A stretch of 64,000 bases of DNA from positions 21,292,469 through 21,356,468 of the forward strand of contig NC_057790.1 in NCBI RefSeq assembly GCF_014905175.1, in the 5' to 3' direction. The notes below the pieces were generated by a model, which did not search any database, was not told the DNA's origin, and was given only the letters and a program-made list of their open reading frames with translations. Position 1 is the first letter of the stretch. Every line of letters begins with the position of its first letter. This document shows positions 47,901-61,478 of this stretch, one piece after another. Source of the stretch: Aphidius gifuensis (taxonomy: Eukaryota > Arthropoda > Insecta > Hymenoptera > Braconidae). The position numbers and the translations under genes were made by a program.

Positions 47901-50900
47901 CATTTTCAAATTCTTTTGATGCTAAGTCAAGCATTTGAAATAAACTATGATTTTTACCAATTAATTGATTTATTGCTTCACGATTATCATAGTAGTGTAA
48001 TGTATGACCACGAATATCTTCTTCTTCAAGTTCTTGCTAAAAACAAACATATTTAATATATTTTTTTCTCCTCTTGTTTTTTTTTTTTAATACTCACTGT
48101 TTCCCAGGCAAAAATTTTTTGATTGTAATAACACTGTAATTGTTCATTCATTGTGTTGACAATTAATTGCTCCAATCTATTTACTGAAAAACACTCAAAG
48201 CCAAATAGATCCATAACATTTATCACAAATTTATCACCACTGAAATTTAAAATTCAATAAATAGTATGAAAAAAAAAAAAGAAAATATCTTTTTTTATTT
48301 TTAAATAATTACTTACAACAATGTTCTTGTCATTGAAATTTTCATATTTATATTGTTGATAATCCAATCAACAAGACGTTGATACAAAGTATTTGCCAAT
48401 ACATTTCTTGATTCTTTGGCTTCATTACATGTTTGTTTTCTACGAACTGCTGATCCATTTTTTATAAGACAGTAATTTGTCAAGCACCATAAAAATTTTT
48501 TTTTATCAACTCCCAAATGACTTGCAACTGTTCATCAACAAAAAAAAAATTTATTCAACTAATTTTAATTTTTAAAATTAAATATATACTTACCAGTATT
48601 AGCTATATCGTTATTTTGTATTTCAGCACCACCATTTGTATCTTCAGTGAATTTAATTTCACCAAGTAGTAATATTCCTGCCAATGTTTTCCAAATAAAT
48701 TCTAAATGTTCATCCATTTCCATTAATTTAAGAGAATCATTAATTTCATCGTATTTTAATGAATTTCCTTGTGGATCATTTCTTATTTTAAATGATCTTT
48801 TATTGCCACTTGCTTTATCAGCAATTCTTAAATAACGTAAACGTCTACCAGGTGGTAAAGAATAATCATTTAATTTACCTCTTGCTTCAAGTCCATCATA
48901 AAGATAATAAAAAATATGAAAATTTGATTGATTTCTGTAAACCACATGACGAATAATATTGAATAAAATAAAATCAAGTAGTACAAATGATTAATAGTCA
49001 GACATTATAAATAACTTACTTGTCATATGTAGAAACTCTCCATTTTTCCAATTGATATAACCAAAATATTGCACCAGATGCTTTACCAGTTGATCCAAAT
49101 GTTATTTGTGTTTGTAATACACATCTTGTTGAATTTGAATTTAATGGAGTTGATGCTTGTGTAAATGAATGAATCAAATCAATTGCTCTCATAACTCTTA
49201 CACCAATGTCTTTCATACTCTGTTAATTTTATAAATAGCAATTATTATTAATTATTATTTTTTAATTTATTTATTAAAAATATATACCTTTCCAATGTAC
49301 ATTAAATGTCTAATTAAGTGCAAGACATTTGTTGTTTTTCCTGAATTTGTTTCACCAGCAAATAGTATACTTTGTGGCTCTTGATTATGAAGAACATCTT
49401 GATATGCACGATCAGCAACTGAATAAATATGAGGTGCATTTTCTGATCGACATTTGTAGTTGTATTTTTCATGATACTAATAACAAATAATACCAATTTA
49501 TATTAATTTGTTTATTATTTTTATGTTAAATTTATAATTACCTCAAAACCATAAATATCTTGAATTTCATTTGGATTTAATATAACTAATATATCACCAA
49601 TAAATGTTTGAAATTCACCACGACGTAGTCTATCATGTAGCTCATCAAGAATTGTATCTTCAGTTAATACTTCTAAACCTGCTAAATCTTCAGACAGCAT
49701 AACTTCACCTGGCAATGATCTATCAGTCTGTAAATTTTTAATTTTACATATATATTTTTTTGTATATATTTTTATTTAATTTATTTTAGTTTATCACCTT
49801 GAGATAGCCATTTCGAACCATTGTTTCTGGTGGTCTTGTTACAGGTCCTTGTTCAATCATACTCAATACTAATCCTCGTATATCTTGAGTCATCTATAAA
49901 TTAAAAAATTAAATAAAAAACCAGTAGAATTCTATAAAATAAATATTAAAATATTTACCTGATAATCATTTTCTGGAAGTTCACTTAAAAATGGATGTTC
50001 AATTATTTCTTGCATGGCTGGACGATTGTCTGGATTTTTTTCTAAACATCTAAAATAATTTTTTTTCATTATATAAAAATTATTATTTAAATATATATAG
50101 TATGTATATTGTATTTTTATAATCATACTCTGATATAAAATCATTAAAATTTTCCGACCAATTAATTGGTCTATGAAGATTTGGTGGTGGATTTCTAACA
50201 ATTTGAAATAGCGTTCTTGTTGGATGTATATCTTGAAATGGTGCTTTAACATCAGCCATTTCAATGGCAGTTATACCAACAGACCATACATCTGATCTAG
50301 CAGTATAACCATCATGTTTATTACCAATACTTGTAACAACTTCTGGTGCCATCCAACATGGTGAACCAATACTTGTTTGACGTTTTCCCATATGACCTTT
50401 AGTCATTTTTGATAAACCAAAATCAAGTATTTTAACTTGACCTTGTTTTGTTAACATAATATTATTACCACGTACATCACGATGTATTATATTATTTTCA
50501 TGAAGAAATATAAGTCCCTGAAATAATTTAATTAACAAAAATTAAATCATATAATTATTATTTATATGTTTAATTTTTTTTTTTTTTTTTCTTTTTGAAT
50601 AATATAAATTATCTCTTTTGATTTTGAAATGTTAAATATGATATATTTTTTTTTAAATAACATAAATGTTTGAAAAAAAAAATATATATATATTTAAAAA
50701 GACAGTAATGTGAAATTGAGGTCAATGAGTATTTATTTCGCGTGTAATTTGCTGGTATTAAATGTCAAGCATTGCCTGATTTACCGCAAATAAATTGCTA
50801 CTGTTATATGGAATATCGAACCAGTTACACACACACTCGTATACAATATTTCAAGGTTTTTTAAATTATTATTTATTTAATTTTATTAACATATATTATT

Positions 50901-53365
50901 TAAAAATAATAATGATAATTTATATATATATATACCTTTATTGTTTCTTTGAGAATATAGGCAATATGTTCTTCTCGTAATTTTTTTTCTGTCTTTGCAA
51001 GACTACGAACAAGATCCATGACTGTTCCACCATCAAAAAACTATAAATTTACAGAGAAAAATAAATAAAAAAAATTCTAATTGTAAAAACATTACACTGT
51101 GTTATAAATTAAAAAAACAACAATCATTTTAATAAGTTTATTTTTAAAAATAGATAAAATTAAAATTAAAATTTGAAAAAAAAAAAAAAAAATAGCTAGA
51201 TGATGTAAAGTGTCGAGTGATGATGATTGAAATACCTACATAATTGCGGAAGTAATTTGTCTTGAAATTTATCAAGAAAATTAAAATTGAATTGTGGTCT
51301 GTTAATTATTCTTATATTTCAATTTTAAATGTTTTTGTTATTATTGCGGTTTTGTCTCTTGATTATACAAATATTTAATAATTCTCATGTATATAAATAA
51401 TTTAAATAATCTAGAAAATTTTTCCGTGTACATTTAAAAAATAAAATAAGCTGGTGAAAAAAAAAAAAAAAAATTCATGATACTTGAGAAATAAAAATAA
51501 AGACATTTGTAGATTGTAAAAAATAGTATATACATAGAGTTTGTAATGTTTTTAAAGATTCAAAGGTATAAGTAAATATGAAATATATATACGTGAAAAT
51601 AAAAATAAAAAAAAAATAATTATGTTTATATTGTGAGTTGAGCTTGAGTATCGAGAAGAACTTAGACTGGGTATATATAAGAGGATGCATAACGACAATG
51701 TGGCTGAGATTTATCGTCAACTATATATCACATTGTACATTTATGATCCCATATAGTCGTGAGTCTTGATAGCGAATGTATATCCTCAACTTTCCTCTCT
51801 CTTTCACTTTTTTTTTTTTTTTTTTCATTGTAAATTTTATTTTTTATTTCTTATTTAAACTCTTTGCATCCATTGCTAAGATGAGACCATGATTTTATAA
51901 AATGTGTGCGCACCTTGCATAGTTTAACCAAGTTATTACTTGCATTGCGTATATATTAAGAAAAACTAAAAATAACTCGTGATGACTCATTGAGTGTATA
52001 TTATTTTTAAAACAAAAATTTAACTTAATATAATTTTAATATTGAAACAAAAAAAAAAATATTTATAAAATATCCTAAATCAAGGTATTAACACAGGGTT
52101 GAAACGCCCGTTGCTGTGAAATAACCGTTCGTTACCGTCTCGTGATAAGTAATAATATTTTTGGAGCACACACCGATGGAGGTCTTTGGTCATAAATTAC
52201 ATAAGCGACATGGCAGGACCTCACCTGCGTATACGAACGAGTTTAATGATTGTTTAATAGCCAAGTGTATCGTAAATTATCCATGTATTCGAGCATCTCA
52301 AATGCTTGAAATTGCCTCCGGGTTATGAGGGAGATATGAATGTTGCTATCAAGTATTTAATGCAATATAAAAAAAAGACAAAGAAATAATATAACTAATT
52401 TAGTAATGCACAATGAAACATGTATGTTATATGTTTGCATATATATACCAAATAGATATCGGTTTATCAAAATTAAGAAGATGAAAAAAAATACGGAAAT
52501 AATTAGTAAGACAACAACAACAACGAGTTGAATTTATTTATAGGAATAATAAAATTAATATTTTATTATTTTTTTTTTTACCTCCAAAACGAACCATATT
52601 TCATCATATTCGCCTTTTTTTAATGTTCTTTTACGATAAATTCCATAAAATTCAGGTAAATTTGGATGATGACCACCAAAATCACGATATACTTTGTATT
52701 CTTCAACAATTATTGGTTGATTATCAGGTGTTAAACTCTGTACTTTAACAGCAACTTTTTTATTATCTATAAAATTAAATTTAAATTAATATTACATATA
52801 AACAAAAAAAATTAAATTAAAAAAATGACGAACCAGCTTCAGTGTCAATTGCCAAATGTACAGTTCCACAAATTCCTCGACCAATGACTTCTTGAAATAA
52901 ATAACGTTTTTCTGGATCACGAATACTGTCAAGTGATTGAAGTGGTCCTCTAGATGGTTTTCCACCTCTTGTGTCATCATTATTTCTTATGATATTTTTT
53001 TGTTTATTATGAGTATCAATTTTTTTTCGATTATTTAATTCATGTTGACGATTATGTTTTTTAAAATCATCTTCATTTATATCATCGTGAAATTCAAAAC
53101 TTTCACTTCTTGTTGGACTTACTACACGACTCTTATTTTGAGTTGGACTTACTCCACGATGATTATTTTGAGGTGGACTTACTCCACGACGATTATTTTG
53201 AGGTGGACTTACTCCACGACGATTATTTTGAGTTGGACTCACTCCACGACGAGGTGGACTTGATCCTCTATAACTTGAAGATGGACTAACACCACGACTA
53301 CGTTTGCCCCGTTGACGTCGACTATTTTCTTCATCATAGTCAGGGCTATGAGCTCGTGAACTCAT
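44989..53365 (-). CDS. ninaC: NINAC, class III myosin with kinase domain
   Basis: Photoreceptor kinase-myosin that in flies supports phototransduction, calmodulin localisation and arrestin movement. Eighteen exons: 52834-53365, 52582-52766, 50936-51040, 50129-50517, 49959-50049, 49798-49893, 49542-49727, 49288-49476, 49020-49219, 48594-48934, 48317-48527, 48098-48239, 47566-48036, 46692-47483, 46104-46625, 45613-45764, 45456-45546, 44989-45378; all in phase, 1694 residues. Order: disordered N-terminus with 10-residue RRGVSPPQNN repeats; kinase about 155-440 (GRGICG, VAVKV, HRDVRGNN, DFGLSK, APEV); motor about 500-1150 with P-loop GETNSGKT near 569; two IQ-like motifs (IKIQSMLRAVLARKK, VKIQSTFRGRKVRK); proline/Arg-rich tail ending GYIADL. 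Adjacent Wnt10 supports orthology. MYO3A/B are the vertebrate relatives. Confidence 0.93.
51641..52370. promoter_or_regulatory. Less AT-rich block in the ninaC kinase intron
   Basis: The 1.5-kb intron between ninaC exons 2 and 3 contains TATATATAAG at 51672-51681 on the plus strand and a long stretch of balanced composition at 52085-52350, unlike other introns here. It may be an enhancer, an internal promoter or an unrecognised exon; no convincing coding frame was seen. Confidence 0.35.
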
Positions 53366-55669
53366 TGTTTATAATTTTTTAACTATCTTCAATTTCGATA
53401 AAATAAATCATCAATAATCTAGAAAGAAAAAAAAAGAAAGTTATTTTTAATGATTTTTTTTTTTTGTTATTTATGACTCATTGATTTTCATTAAACTATC
53501 ACGAGGTCATTGAGGCTTTCATAGTCTATAATCGGATTATTATTTGACCTCCATGCATCAGTAAGACGACAAATAATCGCATCACTTGAAAAAAAAAAAG
53601 AATAATGATAAATAAAATACAATTTTAAATTAACATTTACTCTAAAATATTGAAATAAAAATTTGATTGTTTAAACTTTACAAAAAAAAAATATATATAT
53701 ATAACAATTAATTAAATACATATATGATTTAAAATTTTTACAATACATTGAAGAGTTTATGTCACATTTAGACAAGTAGAAAGAATCTTCTTCTTCTTCT
53801 TCTTCTACCTTTTATATATATAAAAAAAATTTAACACTGCTATATGTTGACTGTCGAGAGAGGATGGAATCATATAGATAAGGTCCTAGTCACGTGCTAT
53901 GTGTATGTTTTACACCCTCTTACCCTTTCCCCTTTATCAAGACTTGAGGACTCTTGGAATCACCTTTAAATTATCTTTTTATTTTTTATCTTTTGCTTAT
54001 TCCTGTCAAGTATTATTTTATTTTTATATTTAAACTTGACACACCATATCGAGGTGATGGATTCTTATCAGCTTGTAAATGATGTTCTATACTAAAACTG
54101 ATGATCAAAAAGGTGATGGTGTCAAATACATGAATTGATAGTATATAATTAAATTTAAAATTAATAATAATTAAATATGAAAGAAAATTAATGAAAATTA
54201 CCTTAAATTTGAATTTTAATTATAGATAATAATTTTTAACCCTTTTCTTTTTTTGTAATTTTAAAAACACACCTCACTTATTTAAACCCTCAAACACACA
54301 GGGTGGTTCGTTGATATCACATCCACATCATCAACTATACTGACTGATAGAAAAAAAAAATATACAAGTACATACAAATTGGTAAATAGTGGGAGAATAT
54401 GAGTTGTAGCTTTGGCTTCGTTGATCCAATAAGTTCGACTTAATTAACTGTTGGGCTAACTTCCAAGCTTGTTAGCCCATTGATCTCAATTTTTCCTTGA
54501 TAAAGTTTTAACTTGTATCTACATTCTTAATATTATTTAAATAAAAAATAAATATATGTTTACATAGTTTAAATAAAAAAAAATTAAAAACAATATTTAA
54601 TAAATTATTACAACTGTTGCATTGTGCAAAAAATAAATTTGTTTTTACAATTTTTATTTTCAAGGCTTGAATTATTGTTGCGTTGATGTTGTTGATGTTG
54701 GGGGATTTTTTTTTTCTTTTAAATTGTAACAGACACTTTGTATCATATACTATAACGCTTCGCGCTGCTAAGCGAGTGTCGCGTCAAAGAAATACCGCCT
54801 TGACTTGTTTTCTTTGCTTGCTTTAAAGTTGATTCATTTCCCGTTGAGTTTATTTTCTCTGTATTCTTGTCTTCAGTGTGCAAAACATTTGTGCCACATA
54901 GTCCAATGACTACTTTTCTCTTAAAACTACATTATTTATTTAACCATTTTATTTTTTTTTTTATCTCATATACACATTTTTTTATTGTTGTTTTTAATTA
55001 TCATCAGATATTATACTCAACAAATTTATTTTTCAATATCATCGCATTGTTTAGTTAGTATATACACCATGTTACTTTTTTATTATTATCATTTTTTTTT
55101 TCCTTTTCTTTTAATATAAATAAAATGAACATGCAGATAATTTTTTATACCACCTGCAGTTAGCCTAAATTTAAACAAAAAAAACAATTAATTTTTGATC
55201 ACTCAATGATCGATAAATTCAATAATCAAAAAAATTATATACAAAAATAAATATATCAAGTATAAAAGAAACCTTATATACTATACAAACACAAACACAC
55301 AATAAATACATATATATTTATTTTTAATTTTCCTTATTTACTTTGTATATTTATTTTATTTATTTTTTCATCTTTATAAATTGCAGTACGATTATCTAAT
55401 AATACTGTGACAAAGGTTTCATTACAGTTTTTTTTTTTTTTTTTTAATTCCATGAAATTAATAATTATAATTGTAATTAAATAAAATAATAATAATATAA
55501 ATTACTAACATTTTAAATAGATTGTATACATGATTGTTATTTTTTTTTTTTTCTTTAAAAAAAAAAAATAATAATTATTCATATGTGTATAATAATTATC
55601 CACTTGAATATAGTTGAAGCCATGCATTTTTATGTTTTTTATATAAGAATAAACAAAATAATAATAATA
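53366..55669. promoter_or_regulatory. ninaC upstream region and Wnt10 3' flank
   Basis: About 2.3 kb. Near ninaC there is a (TTC)n microsatellite at about 53787-53809, a CACGTG E-box at 53892-53897 and a balanced-composition stretch at 53860-54100. 54400-54490 and 54750-54860 are also less AT-rich, the latter containing CGCGCTGCTAAGCGAG. The Wnt10 3' untranslated region should occupy part of 55100-55669. No gene recognised. Confidence 0.4.
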
Positions 55670-58600
55670 TTATTTGCATACTGTTATCCATTCTTCGACA
55701 GTGCAATTGTCACACTGTACAAAACAACACCAGTGAAATTTGCATCCGCATCTTTCTGTTCTTCTTTGTCTTAAAACATTGTAACCACGTCCACAACACA
55801 ATGATCCACATCCATCACCACTTAGACTGGTTTTATTACATCTACGACCAGCTGTGCCTGGTATATCCTGATATGGATCCTTTTCACAAAAATTTGGTGA
55901 TTTTTGATAGTAAAAAAGTTGCTTAGCCATATCTCGTTTTTTTTTTTTATTTTTTCCTACATTATATTCATTATTATTATGTTTATTATTATGATGATTA
56001 TTATTATCACGACGTTTTTTTTTAAAACGTCTATCTGGACGACGTTTACGTGATTTTCCTCGTATCCTTGTTAATGGTGTTATATTACCTAAATTACTTT
56101 GTGCAACTAATATTGCACCACGAAAACGTTCTTTAAGTGTTTTACCAACAACACGAAAATCAGGTGCAACTTTCCAACATGTTTTTAATTCACATGAACC
56201 TGACATACCATGACATTTACATCGTACTTGCATATTACTTGCAACAGCCTAAAAAATAAAAAAAAAACGTTTCAAATAAAAATTAACAATTAAAAATAAA
56301 TAAGCTAAAATTATATTGAATTAACTTGTTTATATGTATAATTTATAATAATATAGTGTATATATGAGATAAAAGAATGACTTGTTTTGTTTGAATTGTT
56401 GGGGAAAGGGTGGGAAAGGGTTGATAAAAAGAGAGAATACAATTTGGCTTTCCTTTAGACAAAGAGGTGTCGCATACAAAACAGTTAATGAGTCTATGGC
56501 TGGGTGGTCCAGCCTCAGGCTTCGTCTTAATAACGTCGAGGCTATAGTGTGTAGATGGATGAAGGGAATTTTTTTTAATTTTTTTTTTCTCTTTGCTCTT
56601 ACTTATATATATATACTCAATGATTTTTTTGTTTCTTTATTTTTTTTTTAAGCTATCTCATCTTATTTATTTACTTTTTAATTTTGGTATTATTTTTATT
56701 TTATATTATTAACACGATCATTCTTTTTTTTTCTTCAACTCACTCTTACAATTAAATATATAAATATATAATGATAATAAATTTTATATATTTACCAAAC
56801 GTCCAGCTTGATTATTATGAAGATTAACAGTTGATTGTATATCACCAGCTTTTTCTTTAGTATCTAAAAATTGACGTGAAAAATCCATTCCATATTCAAG
56901 ATTATGTGAACAACCACCCCATTTCCAATGTGTACCACGTGCAGCTTTTGTTGGTGTTTTATCTTTGTATGTTGTTGAATCACAACCACATGATATTAAT
57001 TGTCCCATACTACATGCTCTTGCAACATTATGTGCAACACCTGCTGCTGATATTGCATAAGCAAATGCTGTCTCTCGATATCCTATATAAATTTAAAAAT
57101 AAAACAAAACAAAGTAAATATATATAGGTATAAAAATAAAATAAAATAAAAGGAAAAAAAAAACCATCATTTATTGGATTGATGTATGTAAATGTCGAGT
57201 ATTTGTATAGTGTTGTCAATTAGGTAGTTGAAAAGACGACATTTGCTTGTCTCTTTCAGTTGAAATTTAAACGAAAGGATAACAGAGATAGATTTAAAAT
57301 ACTTTAACGACAACAAGGAGAAGAAGAAGAAGAATGAAGAGTTGATATCCATGGTTGACTTGGTACTCGTCAAGTCAAGAGTTAGCAAATTGCAAGTCGT
57401 ATATCGATTGATACACATGATGATGCTTAAAAACAAGTATAAATCTATGCCAAAATAATATTTAACTGATGATATTTATTTATTTTTAAAATAATATCAA
57501 GTTAAATTGTTATATACAAATCGAATAATCACAGTCAAGTACTGAGTGATCCTTGAAATCACTTGCCTAATATGGAAAGTAAGAGTTTTTTTTTTTTTTT
57601 TTTGCTTTTGTTTTTTCCATTGGCATTCATCACGTATGGAACCTTTGTCTTTATTTATTTATTTATTTTTTTTATTCCATCTTTTTCTGTTGTCTCTTCT
57701 TATTCTTTTGCTTTTTCTTTTTGTTCTTCTGGAGTATAAAAAATATATTTGGAAAAAAATAAATAAAAATAATATAAATTGGAATTGGAATGTGATTGAG
57801 GTAAATGGAAAGAGGATTATTCAAGTGTTTGTATTTTCAATTCTTTGTCAAAATAAAACGCGTTTCAGTGACATGCTTAAAATCAAGTTAATGTCAATCT
57901 TTTGACTTGAAACTGTTGGGGGACCGGTTGAATCAATTCGTAATCAAATACAGAATACTCAAGTTATGTATAATTCAAATGGGAATTTTATTATAATTTT
58001 GGTAATCTAATTTGATGATAGACGAGTGTTCAATACGACCAATTAACTCACACCACAATAACAAAAAAAATTAAATATACTTAGTATTTATTTAACAACA
58101 CAACAAAAGTGTTGATAAATATTTTCATTTTTAAATTCATAGAAATTGAAAAATAAGGATAATTTAAAATAAAAAAAAAAAAGAAATAGCACAAGATGAA
58201 AAATAAAAGGTACAAAAAATAAAAAGTGTATCATAAAATCTAAGATTTTTTCGACGGAAGCCTTTGTACGATATACGTCTGAGATGAAGTAAAAAAAAAA
58301 AAAAAAGGCATGTGCACACTGATCAAGAAGAAAAGATAGTGCATGCCTGACACATCACATCTACTTCGAATGCATACAAATACATAAACAGAGATCCAAC
58401 ACATCCACAGATGGATACTTGGTCTCTTTAATGTTTCAGGTCATGTGTGTTGTCTCTTCGCACAGAAACGGTGCGTGTACTTGTTTTCTTCACTGTTACC
58501 AATTTTTTTAAAATTTTTTTGTTCATAATGCTGTACATGCCTACAACCAGCTTTTGTATACAAGAAAATATTTTAAACTACAATTTTTACATTGTTGTTA

Positions 58601-61470
58601 AACATCATATTTGAAATTTAATTCAACTAGTTTTAATGTAATTTATATTATTTTAAATTAACAAACCTCTTTGTAGTAAAACATTGCTTTTTTGTGTTCT
58701 ACTATTTGCTGTTAATGATGAACAATTCCATCTATGCCATGTAAATTGATGTTGACATTCTGATATTGCTATTTGTAAACCTCGTAATGCAGCAACAGTT
58801 ACATCTGGATTTCCATAACACAAATCTCTTTGTTCTTTGGTTAAACCTGGTATTCCATTGCATACAACAGCACTACCACTGACCCAATTGTCGATTGAAT
58901 TACTCATCAGATTTGTTGCACTGTTGACAATAATTTTTAAATAATATAGCACATTTTTTTTTTTTTAAATACCAAATTAAATAACTTAAAAAAAAGATGT
59001 TTAGTATATTTTTTAACTTGCAAGATTTTTGGCAGTTAAACCCTTCTGTTATTATAACCATGATAAATATATTTATCATGAATTATTGATTCATCAATAA
59101 CCATATTTAAAAAAAATAAATTGAAAATTATACTTAAGATAATACTAAGAGTATATCTTATCATAATTTGTAACTATATTCTAAAATACATTGACCTCTT
59201 GTTTGGCCTTTACTGACTATAATTCTAGTTGATGATGTGAAACAGACAAACAGGCATGCATACAATATCAAAACCTTGACTTATTGAAAATTATAAATTG
59301 AAAATACTTTTTTTATTTTTAAATATGACGTATTAAATATTTGTTATATATATATTAAATAAATACGTCACATTTATATAAGAAATTTTTTTATTTTTTA
59401 ATTCTTGAAAAAGTTTAAATTCAAGGTGTAAAAAAATATCTTTGGTATATTTATTTCATGAAAATGAATCACAACTGTTCCAAAAATATAAGAATTTCAA
59501 ATGTTGTAAATTTATTTTTGTTGTTTTTTTAAAATTTTATTTATGTTTAAAAATATTCGAGGCATTTTTTTGGATTATTGAGAGGTATCATTAACCGGTA
59601 CAACATTGCGCTTATCTTTTGCACTATTGATGATTAACCAAAAGCAAATTAATGATCCAATGTGAGTTCAACAAATTGCCACATGAATACCGACTCTCAG
59701 GTATCTCAAATTGTGCTTCGTGAACGATCGTCTTATGTACACTCATTTAATTTTTTAATTTTTTTTTTTTTGATATAACTGGTTGTTGTTGTTGTTGTTG
59801 ATTTATTTTTAATTTATTTTATCATTCAGTGTGTTAAATATATATTTTATTTTTTTTTCAAAAAGCTTTTACTGTGTTTAATGAGAATTAAAAAATTTTT
59901 TTATTTTAATTTTGTGACACGTGCTGATGAAAAATACAGTAATTTAACTGACAATGAGTAATCATTGTAAAAAGGGTTGACAAAAAAAAGGGTTAATTTT
60001 CTTTGAACATTGAAAATGACATATTTTTTTTAAATACAATCATCTAATTTAAATATACAACTGCATTTTACAGATGATTGAATTTTTTGCATGCATTTTT
60101 ATTTCAATTAAATAATAAATTTTTAATTATTACTGGTAATTAAATTTAAAGAAATGAAAAAATGAAGAAATAATTTAATAAATTTAAAAGTGAATAAGAC
60201 ATATGTTGATTGTTTTTTAAATAAAAAAAAAAAAAAAATTAAAATTTTACAAAAGTAATGCAGTATCGTGGTTGTTGAAGTGAGGTGCATATCAGAACGG
60301 TAGAAAGAACGCTATCGCGCATGTCTTGCATTTTTGTAATAATCCCAGAGGTTGCAAAAGAATTCAAGATGGCGTATAAACTTAACTCATACCCCTTTTT
60401 GTATATATAATCACCAACTCAGTCTTTTATTTACCCTCTTTGGTAAAATATATATATATTTTTTTTATTCCTTTATATTTATTTATATTTATTTATTTTT
60501 TTTTATTTCAACAAGCACAAAATAAGAAAAACACGATGAATAAAATTCCACATTTAATGGGGGGATTATATATACGTGTGTATCAAATACAGAAGAAATA
60601 ATAAAAATAATAATTTATATAAAAAAAAAATATATATTTATTACCAAAGTGAGAGAAGAATTAAGACAGAGAAAAAAATAAATTTTAAAAACGAATTCTA
60701 TCGATAATTATCAACGAGTTAATTAAGCTCAAAAAAAAAATGTCTTATTGTGTGAATGAATTGTTCAAAACTCCCTCAAGTCATTGTCACAATTTAACTA
60801 AATGATTTGAATAAAAAAGAATAAAAATTAAAACATAGTTTTAATTGTTAAAAATTAGTTGTGATATAATTAAGATGAATAAACAAATTGCAAGTCATTA
60901 TCCTTCATTGGAAAGAATATAAATTATATAAGCATTGAACAATCAAGTCAAAGAGAAAATTAAAAAAAATAAAAATATATATATACCACGTTGTGAGTAT
61001 TAATTATACATGTAAATGGCTCATTTGCTGTAATTATAATGATGATGATGATGATGGTGATTGGTATTTCACTTTGTAACGCATATAAGGATGTGAGAGA
61101 TATTTATATTATGCTTTTAAGTGTGTAAAAATTTGTTAACGTTTATTTGAGTTTGTGAACCAGTTTATAATACAATTACCACATCTTGCACTTGGTATAT
61201 ATAATGTTAACAAATTACTTTGTGCTTGCGAGACAAATCATTTTTCTATATTTATTTTTTATTTAATTCAAGGTATAATATTGGTTTATATATTTAATTC
61301 CGAGTAAATGATGCGGGCATTCAATGGAAAAATATATTGATGTTTAAAATTTAAAAAAAAACTCACCGTCTGCTTTCAGCAAAAAGTAGTATGAGCAGTA
61401 TAATTGTTGGCAGCCTGTTGCAAATATTAAGCCAACATTTGTTTGGGACACGTGTCCGATTCAAAGGCAT
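55670..61470 (-). CDS. Wnt10: Wnt10 secreted signalling protein
   Basis: Lipid-modified secreted ligand of Frizzled receptors. Four coding exons, 61367-61470, 58667-58920, 56796-57082 and 55670-56248, give 407 residues. Exon 1 encodes a hydrophobic signal segment (LPTIILLILLFAES). The Wnt hallmarks are present: CQHQFTWHRWNCSS, GYRETAFAYAISAAGV, the Porcupine acylation motif CHGMSGSCELKTCW (Ser about 231), and the cysteine-rich end CGRGYNVLRQ, CKFHWCCFVQC. YYQKSPNFCEKDP and GTAGRRCNKTS identify it as Wnt10 rather than Wnt6 or wg. A basic, His/Asn-rich insert lies between the acylation motif and the C-terminal block. The 2.4-kb first intron and 1.6-kb second intron are unusually long for this window. 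A short overlapping upstream ORF precedes the ATG. Confidence 0.94.
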
Positions 61471-61478
61471 CCTGTCAT
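61461..61478 (-). promoter_or_regulatory. Overlapping upstream ORF of Wnt10
   Basis: ATG at 61478, eight bases before the Wnt10 ATG, opens a five-codon frame (MTGCL then TGA at 61461) that overlaps the main start out of frame. Such an arrangement is expected to lower initiation at the main ATG; the effect is inferred. Confidence 0.55.

Noticed and set aside
57546..57905. 119-codon frame in the Wnt10 second intron
   Set aside because: Phe/Leu-rich translation of T-runs, inside a well-supported intron.
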